DNA of 25,000 nt from Owenia fusiformis (lineage: Eukaryota > Annelida > Polychaeta > Sabellida > Oweniidae), in contig CAIIXF020000205.1 in assembly GCA_903813345.2 (NCBI GenBank), positions 1-25,000 of the forward strand. Reading direction: 5' to 3'. Under the pieces are notes generated by a model. That model was not told the origin of the DNA and did no database searches. It saw only the letters and a list, made by a program, of their open reading frames with translations. Each line of letters starts with the position of its first letter. Position 1 is the first letter of the stretch. Both the position numbers and the translations under genes were made by a program. This document shows positions 17,075-25,000 of the stretch, piece by piece.

Positions 17075-17636
17075 TCTATGGAATGTTTTTTACAGTTTTA
17101 TTAATGTTTTGTATACAAAAAGAGCAGTGTCTGTAATTCTTATTATCCTAAATAGCCCCATTGATTTGTAAAGTTGGTCAAAACATTTTTCATGATTTTC
17201 AAGTGATTCCAAATGCCTTTTCTGTGGGTGCAACCTTCTCAATACCTAAAGTAGGTGCAGCGTCCAGTAGTGCTTCAGTATTAGGGATATTGCTTATCTT
17301 CATGTATGATTATGTCAGTATGAATAGACTTACCAGTGGTAATATATAATAAATCACTATCAATGAACATTGCATCAAAACTTTCGGTATCTAGTGACAT
17401 AACCAGTCCAGGGAATTTTTTTAATTCTATTTTCGGTGAATACCTATGGCATTTTCACAAGATGATATTCAGGCTTTGTGGAAAAGATACACAGTTTTTT
17501 TTCCAAATATACAATGAAATATTTGTATATTGTTTGTATATTATAACTGCTTGAAAATACGGCTTATGATATAGAATGAATTATTTAGAAACTTTTGCAT
17601 AGAACTATTATACTTTATTGTTAAGAATGCATTTTT
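17075..17636. other. NSL1 3' region without further genes
   Basis: This AT-rich sequence probably holds the NSL1 3' UTR. An AATAAA at 17348-17353 is the first canonical poly(A) signal I see. Short plus-strand ORFs (17161-17349 and 17336-17554) have no family-like sequence and lack good starts; I do not call them. Confidence 0.5.
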
Positions 17637-18712
17637 AGCTCATATGGTTGAGCTATTGTAATCCCACTTGTCTGTACATCTGTCTGTCAACACATTGGTA
17701 GCTTATTCAAAATCCTCTGCAACAATTGAAATGGTTTCACTTTTAAAATGTGTCTTTTGAAAGTCTACATTTGTACTGTAAGTGGCTTCTCAAAAGGTTG
17801 CCTTGGTGGTTATTTATTGTGGAAAGATCAGGTTTTCAGCTTTTTTTGGTCATAACTCTAAAAGTATTTCATCAGTTTGCTTGAAATTATACAGGTATCT
17901 AAATTATTATGAATAATGTCTTCAAGTTTTGGCAAAATATGTTGCATTAAGATTCAAAATGCCCATCATTTTTCTTGTTGAAAAGTCAATTTTTGGTCAT
18001 AACTCAACAAGTTTTCAATCAATTTGGGTGAAATTGTACAAGAACCTTAATTCATAGGTAATATTGTCTACAAGTTTCAGCAAAACATGTAGCAAAGATT
18101 CAAATTGGCCATCATTTTTATTGTTGAAATATAACTTTTTATTATGTTATAAATTCAAAAGTTGTATATTGTTTCGCTTGAAATTTTACAGGCAGCGTTC
18201 AGTGAAACCTGTTAAGTCATGTAAGTGGAACACCTCTAGAAGTTGAACACTTTTCAGAGTCCAAGGAACCAATGTTAAATGTACCTCTACAAGTGGAATA
18301 CTTTTTAGAAGTATGCCAAAGGTGTTCCACTTATAGATAGGTTTTACTGTATACTGGAGTCAGTAATATCACAAGAACATTGGCAAAATATCTTGTAAAA
18401 TTTGAAAATGGTCGCTATTTTTCAGCCATGTTTTTAAATCTTTTTTTGTCATAACTTCATAACTATTCAGTCAACTGGCTTGAAACTAGCTTGTACCTTC
18501 TATTATAAGTAAAAAATGATGTCTAAATTTTTCTACAAAGTGATTCAAAATGGACATCATTTTTATATATAAAATATCACTTTTTATATGTAATAAATCC
18601 AAAAGTGTTCGATATCCTTGATTCTACAGACAGCTAAGTGTATAGGTCAACAATAATATCTAAAATGCACTTTCACCAATTGAGCCCAGTACCCATGGTA
18701 CTATTTTTTAAC
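17637..18712. mobile_element. Dispersed repeat with ~147-bp internal tandem period
   Basis: It starts with a self-complementary AGCTCATATGGTTGAGCT (17637-17654) and ends near ATTGAGCCCAGTACCCATGG (about 18678-18697). The inside repeats a unit with GGTCATAACTC, then a CTTGAAATTnTACAGG-like segment, then AATGCCCATCATTTTT. Anchors fall near 17848, 17995, 18144, 18447 and 18590; subtracting a 150-bp insertion between the third and fourth gives a period of about 147 bp. It is non-coding. This sort of element, with a start containing GAGCTATTG, is familiar from mollusc genomes, but I cannot name the family. Confidence 0.7.
18200..18349. mobile_element. 150-bp MITE nested in the ~147-bp repeat
   Basis: The ends are CAGTGAAACCT (18200-18210) and AGGTTTTACTG (18339-18349), inverted with one mismatch. 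Inner inverted blocks are AAGTGGAACACCT (18223-18235) and AGGTGTTCCACTT (18320-18332). It interrupts the third unit of the surrounding repeat. A similar terminus, ACAGTGAAACATG, occurs near 19750 in a COA8 intron. No clear target duplication is visible. Confidence 0.65.
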
Positions 18713-18919
18713 ATTTACGTGTAAGCTACCAATGTTTATCTTTACATAAATTTTGGTGGCTCTTCCTAATGCAATTTTAGTGATTTTGGATAAAATAATA
18801 CAAAAATAATGTCTTCAGGGCTTGTATTGTAGAAGGGCAGAATGTCATGCAACATTTTCCTGTGAATCCAATCTCCATTAAAATATAAAATGACATACTC
18901 AACTGTATTTGATTTGTAT

Positions 18920-18936
18920 TTTATTATGAATTTATT
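18920..18936 (-). terminator. Poly(A) signals of COA8
   Basis: Two AATAAA hexamers on the minus strand (complements at 18920-18925 and 18931-18936) lie about 355-370 nt past the COA8 stop, a normal 3' UTR length. Confidence 0.45.
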
Positions 18937-19291
18937 GTACAGCAAATTATTGTAAATAACGGGTATGCATAGATGATTGTACATAGAAATTACAATACAT
19001 TTGTTTTGTTTTGATTAAGATTACAGAACACAATATGATAATCTGAGTATAAATTCCCAAACCTCGTATCGTATAATCTCTATATATTCTAGTTTCATTG
19101 ATAAGCCTTAATCTATAGTCCATATAAACAGATCAATCTGTAACTTAACTGATGAATGAAATGTCAACTTCTGGGTGATGCACTTTCGAATCAGCTATTA
19201 GGTTTAGAGAGGATTTTCAGTGTATTTTGTATCCATGAAATGTGGCAGTTCCTTCTAAAATAGTCAATGGTGAATCTGAGGATGCATTGTG

Positions 19292-22200
19292 TCATGTTTT
19301 TGCTTTAAAGATCTGGGATGTGGCTAATTTCAACGCTGGCCATAAGGATAAAATGTTCATTTTATACCATTCTCTGAAAACAGAAATACACATGAATGAA
19401 TAACATTTAATTCAGTATTATTTCAAAAATGCTTTTTTAGTGTTTTATAAGATTAAAAACAAGGGCTCAAAAATGGCTCATAAAATACTTTCATAGTTAT
19501 GTTACATTTGTAAAACAACAAATAAACAAAAATTCAAATCTCATTATAGGCTATTATGACACATTTACTTACTTATTATATCTTATGTGTTTATTTCTAT
19601 TTTCTATTGAGAATTCTCTATAAAAATCTGCCATCTCATCCGGTGACAAGTTTCTTTTTGTCCCATCATCGTGAAAATGTCCGAGTTGATCTAATTTGGC
19701 GGCGACATATTCTTTTTTGGCCTAAAAAATAATTATTAAACGTTAATACAGTGAAACATGTGTAAGAAGAACTCCCTTGATCAATATTGTTCCACTATAG
19801 GAGGTAATCTACTTCAATAAGTTTATTTTACATAAGTTAATAGGCAACTGGTACAAAGGAAACAGCAGAATAAAACCCATATTCAATCCCTCTTGGTAAA
19901 TAATAAAAAATAATTTATGCATACCTTACGGTATAAATTATTATGATTTTCCCAGAAATCTTGATTCCATTGTTGGATTTCTTCCATGCGCTCCCTAAAA
20001 GCACGTTCACTAGCAGTTTCATTCTCTGGTACATGGAACTTGACATGTCGGAGATTTGATTTTACATCAGGTGGTCCGATCTGATCTCTTCTTTCAGTTT
20101 TTGGAGATTTTCTAGACAGCTGAATTTGATCAGTCTAAAAGAAACAAAATTTTGCAAGGTTAGAAAGAAATCTATTCTGAAGTTTATTTGTACATTTCAG
20201 TTTAATCAGTTTTTTTAAAAAAATAAATGGGATCAATACGTCCGCACATTCAAATATTAAAGGCCGCAACCCCCGCCACAGCCACACATTCTATTTACCA
20301 TACTACAAACAATCAAAGATATACAAATGTCATTCGTGTATACTAGTCTTAGTAACACTAGCAGATCTAGACAGGGCCCTCCCCCTAAAAAGTCAGAATT
20401 TTAACTGGAAATCAAAATAGATGCTTAAGGTGCCGTGGTACTTAACAGAAAATGACAAAACAGGAAGTGACAAAACCATGCTAGATTTTAAACATTTTTT
20501 GAACCAAGATAACAGAGTTCTGTTTTGACCTCCAGTCAGTTTAACTAGTTGTACATATCATTTACATGACCAGGATCACAATGTACATGGTCAGAATGAC
20601 CCTAAACATGATAAAATAACTTTTTCAGCCCTCTAAAAAGGTGACTGAAAAAAAGCTAAATTTTCAAAGATTGTATCATTTAGAGCACCTGACCCTACTA
20701 TCACACCAAACTAGTTCTCACTACGTTCTCGAAAACAGGCTTCAACTGTGTACTAACGGACTGGACGTACTTAGAACAGTTTGGGGTCTATTTACAAACT
20801 TCATCGAACATACTCAAACAGGTAGGTCCTCTAGAACTTAGAACATGCTCAAAATGTTCTCTTGGTCGTCACGTTCTACAATTAGAACGAGTGACAACCT
20901 ACTAATGATGAGCTGGACGTACTACGAACGGAACCATCGTACTTCAATCCTACTAGGGACATTTATACAACGAGTTGAACTGTCTGAGGATGTATTGAGA
21001 ACGAGGTAGAACTAATTGCAAACGGGTTAAAACTGATTAAGAACGTATTTATCTACGTGTTAGCAAAAATATAGCTATCACACCAAGCAAGTTGCCACTG
21101 CGTTCTTCAAAACTGGTTTTAAACGGAATGAATAAGCTACAACGTTCTACGGTCTGTTTACGAAAGTCATGGACTTTCCAGGACGGGGAATGTGATTTAG
21201 AATTTTGAATCGATTCAAAATTCGATGGTGACCATACCGTTCTGTAATCAGGTCATGGTGACCTTCTAGACTAAGGGACGCGTTATACGACGTTGCACAC
21301 CGACGTCGTGCGACCTGAACGAACTGCGAATGAGATGGACGTATTGAAGACTGTACAAAGAAGCTAATTATTCTAGACATTTTTCCTGACCACAGCCAGA
21401 TTGAGCCCATTTTACGACGTTTTCGTATGACTGGCAAGAACAGGTAAGAATTAGTTTGGTGTAATAGGGGGTTATGGTTAATGGATTCAGGCCTGTCAAC
21501 TGTCCCGCAATTTGCGTATTTGTCACGCATTTGCTGAAGAATTTGAAGTCACGCCAGTTTTTTGTGCGTGACAGAAAATGTCACGCAAAATACGCATTTT
21601 ACCTGGCAATTGTCAAGCAAAAATATTTCTGTAGAAATTTTTTCGAAATATGTTTACGATACGGTAAAAATACGAACGTCGTAAAAAACCGAACGCAATT
21701 TGTTCTGATTTGTCACGCGAATCCCGTATGTGTCACGCATGTTCATTGGAAATTTTTCGTACCTACCCCCCCCCCCCCCCCCCCCCCCCCCCGTTGGCGA
21801 CAACGCGAGCGTAGCGAGCGCGAAAAATTTGAGGTGCTCAAAGTTTGGCAAAGGTGCTCAAACTTTGACCAATTGTTTAAAAGTTGGCCAAAGGTGTTCA
21901 AATTTTGGACAAAAGTGTTCAGATTTGGACTTAGGTGTCCAACATTTTGAAGTCACTCATATTAGGTGGTCCCAAGTTGACAGCCCTGTGGATTGTCAAT
22001 AATGCATTGCATACGCTGAAATGCTCCCCTATTCTCACACTTATTCGCTGCGCAAACCGCAAACAGCCTATCTTACACAAAATCCTGGATCCGCCCCTGA
22101 GTATTAAGAATTATATTTTTCATATAATTACAACACTGTGGTCTTTTGACTACCTAAGAGCTAGACCTAAGACTAAGAGGTTGACGAAAATAAAACATTG

Positions 22201-22351
22201 ATTGGACATTAGGTTTCTGTAGACTAGTAAACATAAGAATACTGACCTTTGGTTGTCTATCACAATATGATCTACAAATCTGCACATTCACAACACCGTG
22301 TGTTTTATTATAACAGGTTAGCAAGACCCTCCTAAGATACAGATTGTGCAT
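19292..22351 (-). CDS. COA8: COA8 (APOPT1) homologue, cytochrome c oxidase assembly factor 8 (4 exons)
   Basis: COA8 is a mitochondrial protein that supports and protects complex IV assembly. Minus-strand exons are 22247-22351, 19925-20134, 19573-19721 and 19292-19373, with consistent GT-AG sites and phases (0, 0, 2), giving about 181 residues. Exon 1 encodes an Arg/Leu-rich start without acidic residues until position 31 (MHNLYLRRVLLTCYNK), fitting a mitochondrial presequence. Exon 2 has IGPPDVKSNLRHVKFHVPEN and EIQQWNQDFWENHN, matching the vertebrate [20 protein letters not shown] and EWNQQFWANQN blocks. Exon 3 has LSPDEMADFYREF, matching EEMADFYKEF, and exon 4 starts EWYKMN, matching DWYKRN. 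Human COA8 is about 190-206 residues. Intron 1 (2112 bp) is filled with repeats. Exon 1 is the least certain, but phase, donor and presequence agree. Confidence 0.92.
20698..21467. mobile_element. 770-bp TIR element with GTTCT/AGAAC-rich degenerate repeats in COA8 intron 1
   Basis: The ends CTATCACACCAAACTAGTTCT (20698-20718) and AGAATTAGTTTGGTGTAATAG (21447-21467) are inverted copies with two mismatches. A partial second copy of the left end occurs at about 21078-21118 (CTATCACACCAA...CACTGCGTTCT). The interior is unusually rich in AGAAC/GTTCT and ACG words and repeats TGGACGTA near 20762, 20914 and 21336. It has no credible ORF; a minus-strand frame at 21147-21530 has no family-like sequence. 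Confidence 0.7.
21480..21990. repeat. TGTCACGCA-rich repeat with 27-base C run
   Basis: TGTCACGCA-type words recur near 21520, 21575 and 21731. A run of 27 Cs lies at 21766-21792, followed by GCGAGCGTAGCGAGCGCG (about 21802-21819) and repeated AGGTG(C/T)TCAAA segments (21830-21935). The six overlapping ORFs reported by frame analysis on both strands are products of this composition. It looks like a degraded interspersed repeat inside COA8 intron 1. Confidence 0.6.
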
Positions 22352-22764
22352 CTTTTCCTTGAAATATTCTCAAAAATCAAACAGGAAGTTATAGGAAAGG
22401 GTAAAATTTTGGGGAAGCTACTCGTTAGAAAATTCGCGGATCGATCATTTTGTTCACATATATCATCCTGTTGCTCCAGCTACATTCCTGTGCATTAGTC
22501 AGTCTTACAAATGGTCCTTTAAGACAACTTAACTTTGAAATAATTCAACTGTGCTCCAGTGTTTTGCCTTGCCTCACAGTGTATCCGGCATGTTTCTCAA
22601 ATTGAGAGGTGGTTGGGGGAGGGGGATTGCTGCTGTCAGATCAGTAAGCCTTTCAAAAATGTAAATCAGAACCTTGCATACCTTTTTTTCAGAGCCCTTG
22701 TTCTTAAGGTGGTTTTTTACTGGCAATAGGTGGCTCCATGGAATTATTTGATGAGTGAATAATT
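22352..22764. other. Upstream region of COA8, no gene seen
   Basis: This should include the COA8 promoter (minus strand). No TATA box or NRF1 palindrome is evident near the proposed start. It contains only short ORFs without recognisable sequence. Confidence 0.4.
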
Positions 22765-22770
22765 TTAGAA

Positions 22771-23293
22771 TTGCTGCCTGAGATGGTTCAGCGTCAGGCA
22801 GCAAGGTTTGTAACCAAACAGTACTCTAGGGAGCCAGGAACCATCACCAACATTTACAAAGATCTGGAATGGAAACCACTTGAAAACCGAAGACAAACCA
22901 AGAGACTCACCCTATTACATAAAGCCCTTCATAATGAAATAGCAATACCCATTCCCCCCTACATCGAGAAATCTAATAGAACTGGCAGAAGAGCCCAACA
23001 ATTCATCCCTCCCTTTGCCAGAACTGATACCTACAAGAATAGCTTCTTTCCCAGAACAATAACAGATTGGAACAACCTCTCTTCCACAACCAGGATGATA
23101 GAAGACAGTACTGCCTTCCGTGATGCCCTGGTATCTAGTATGCAGGGTTAGCTCATGACACGAGACCTGTTTTTAGACAGTATTTTAATTGTACATACTG
23201 CCATTTTAGACTTTTAGCTTGGATGACTTCCAAAACTAATTGTGTTGCTCTATAAAGAGCTTTAATTAGTATAACGATAGATGTAGATGTAGA
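22771..23293 (+). mobile_element. 5'-truncated non-LTR retrotransposon (jockey/CR1-like RT C-terminus and 3' tail)
   Basis: The frame 22771-23151 encodes the end of a LINE reverse transcriptase protein: VQRQAARFVTKQYS, then a LEWKPLENRRQTKRLTLLHKAL block, TDTYKNSFFPRTITDWNNL and a final AFRDAL. This C-terminal domain is diagnostic of jockey/CR1-type elements in invertebrates. The upstream palm and endonuclease are missing, so this is the usual 5' truncation. After the stop, about 140 bp of 3' UTR ends in short GATAGATGTAGATGTAGA repeats (about 23276-23293), the characteristic 3' tail. The remaining frame is intact, suggesting a fairly recent insertion. The 5' junction is not sharply defined. 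Confidence 0.88.
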
Positions 23294-24442
23294 ACATATC
23301 AATTTTGTGATATCGCATGATGTCCTGAATTGTCATTTTAAAATAAAAATATAAACACTATCACCTCTGGGTAATCCATTCACTTTATTTTAAACTAGGC
23401 TAATGTCGTTTTGAAATACATTATACATGCAATAAAATACTATAAGATCAAAGCTTTGACATGTTTGAGTAGTTTTAAATTCTTTACACCACAAAACATA
23501 AGATATTTTTTCCATTGATGCCAAATGCTATATGGTATTAGGATTTCACTTTGTCTTCAAGGTCTTCATAAATGTACCTTCAATACAAATCAAAATCGGA
23601 AGCAATACATATTCTCAATCAATATGAAATTTGAGAAAATTGGCCACCTTTGTGAAAATCACAAAAATACAGTTATTTTGGCTGTTCTATTAGTTTGCCT
23701 CCCATTTATACCCCATGTCCTTCTTTAAGGTTGTTGTCCTGTCAATAAAAATAACATAAATTGTGATTATAGATGGTTCGTTTTATTACATATTAGTATT
23801 CACTTTTTATACTGCATATTCCAATATTGTACAGTGTACAGGTATTTTAAGGCTATCAAGTCTATTCAGTAGTTCTCTTTATCTCCATACCCATATCAAA
23901 TAAATCGTAGAAAATATTGCTATCATGTCTAATTATTGGCACAAATGTTCCAAAGCCAAATTTTATGCATGACCAATGATCACATTAATATGTTTCCACT
24001 GAGCTGAACTGCCTCCTGTAATAATGCAAATGTTCCGCAACTCCTGATTCATTTTTCTCAATGACTAAATTTTGCTCATGCAAATAATTTAGTTCAAATT
24101 TTGTTCCCTTGTGGCTTGTCACCCTGTTCCTCTCTGATTTCTCTGTTTTCAACTCTTCTCTCCAGTTTTCTCTTGATGTTTGCGTTTACATTGTGTAACT
24201 CTACACCCATCTTCCTCGCAGCTGTCTGGAATACAAAAAATTTATGGATTACATTCACTATAAAAGGCACAATCAGTAAGCAAGGAAAATTTTGGTTGCC
24301 CTATGTATTTTCATTTTGAAAGGTGTGATCCGTATTTATACTTGTCTACATGTACTATTCCAACCGTCAAATCACATCACTTATATTCTAAAAGTTTGAA
24401 CTTGTTGACAAATATGGCAAAATCTAGAGAATTCGAAAAGGT
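23294..24442. other. Intergenic stretch between the LINE and the DDX28-like gene
   Basis: AT-rich sequence with only short ORFs (23525-23728 and 24101-24319) that show no family pattern. It presumably includes the 3' UTR of the DDX28-like gene. I see nothing else in it. Confidence 0.5.
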
Positions 24443-25000
24443 TTAATGATGTATCATAGGTATGTTTAACTCCGCCAGAATCTTTTTTATATCATATATG
24501 TATCCATCTTTTGAGATAGGCAGAGTGCAACATGCAACTAGATTACTCTTTCTTCTAGGCCTGCAGACTGACAGTCCACCTTGGGAGAGGTCAACAAATA
24601 TATACTGTACCTCAATCTGCCAGACTAGATCTACGTCCCACTTGTAAGTGACGTAACTAACAACAAATCCTGGTGTTTTGCTACCAACTCTACCGACTCT
24701 TCCAGCTCTATGGATGTAATCAGACATATTGGTGGGAAAGTCATAGTTTATAACATGACTAGCCTGGAACACAACAAGATATGCAAATCAATTTGTAGAT
24801 ATTCCATACTTTTTAATATATTATTACACTGTCAAGTTATTTGTCTGGTAAGGAGACGCCTAATAAGAACCTATTGTCACATCTGGTAAGGTGACCAATT
24901 TTTTTCGCAGACCTTAGTGAAAATTAATTTCAGATCTAAATACTAGTTTATAATTGTTACAAGTTACACATAACAACATGCAGAGACAACTTACAGAGAT
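24443..25000 (-). CDS. DDX28: DDX28-like mitochondrial DEAD-box helicase, C-terminal exon(s), partial
   Basis: The last exon is 24443-24763 on the minus strand (acceptor TTCCAG|GCTAG; stop TAA at 24443-24445), 106 codons plus stop. It encodes [20 protein letters not shown], then GRVGRVGS, which contains helicase motif VI (HRxGRxGR), followed by [14 protein letters not shown]. The WDVxLVxxIE tail after motif VI is specific to DDX28, a DEAD-box protein acting in mitochondrial ribosome assembly. A donor at 24989-24994 (GTAAGT) with ATCTCT before it would join in phase to give a plausible ...IS|ASHVIN, so a previous exon probably ends at 24995 and continues out of the window; the intron is 231 bp. 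A 45-nt in-frame segment after residue 53 of the exon is absent from what I recall of the vertebrate protein. Confidence 0.85.

Noticed and set aside
17161-17554. Short plus-strand ORFs after NSL1 as an extra gene or exon.
   Set aside because: No family pattern, no good start or splice signals, and they lie in a probable 3' UTR.
21474-22002. Overlapping ORFs on both strands around the C run, including proline-rich peptides.
   Set aside because: The poly-C tract yields Pro or Gly runs in any frame; no domain is recognisable and the region is an intronic repeat.
24607-24613. Donor GAG|GTACAG ending the DDX28 exon at 24611.
   Set aside because: In that phase no acceptor restores a plausible C-terminus, whereas the uninterrupted frame, or removal of 45 nt, gives the expected basic tail.

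Overview
The window looks like nuclear DNA of an AT-rich marine invertebrate; a mollusc or other lophotrochozoan fits best, although no single feature proves the phylum. Three host genes with ordinary GT-AG introns are recognisable, and the rest is dominated by mobile DNA. The most striking component is an apparently intact Polinton/Maverick (adintovirus-like) element covering about 1-9.8 kb, whose left end lies outside the window.

Polinton block. On the plus strand: the C-terminal ~830 codons of a protein-primed family B DNA polymerase (<1-2497), a chromodomain integrase split by two spliceosomal-type introns of exactly 97 nt each (2794-4142), an A32/FtsK-type packaging ATPase (4188-4856), and two unassigned conserved-looking small proteins (4915-5541 and 5598-5933). 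An unusual 9-bp G-rich minisatellite (about 6118-6642) follows. Convergent to these, on the minus strand, are the virion genes: major capsid protein (8265-9644), probable penton/minor capsid protein (7625-8047), a basic putative core protein (7302-7622) and an adenain-like cysteine protease (6802-7296). The last three are separated by only 2 and 5 nt. Replication/integration genes therefore face the capsid/maturation genes, with the minisatellite where transcription converges. No frameshift or in-frame stop is visible in any recognised gene, so the copy may be young.

Right flank. A 9.8-10.25 kb stretch carries TTAGGG-like hexamers and a 50-bp tandem array. About 10.25-11.9 kb shows no gene. 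A foldback transposon (11907-12561) has a perfect 9-bp target duplication and a second small insertion, with its own 5-bp duplication, nested in its right arm.

Host genes. NSL1 (MIS12 kinetochore complex subunit; plus strand, 5 exons, 12795-17074) has a perfect NRF1-type palindrome just upstream. COA8/APOPT1 (mitochondrial cytochrome c oxidase assembly factor; minus strand, 4 exons, 19292-22351) has a 2.1-kb first intron full of repeats. The C-terminal exon of a DDX28-like mitochondrial DEAD-box helicase lies on the minus strand at the right edge (24443-24763, probably continuing past 24995). Introns and intergenic DNA carry several terminal-inverted-repeat elements, a ~147-bp-period repeat with a nested MITE, and a 5'-truncated non-LTR retrotransposon tail (about 22771-23293). 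No tRNA, rRNA or CRISPR array was found by eye.
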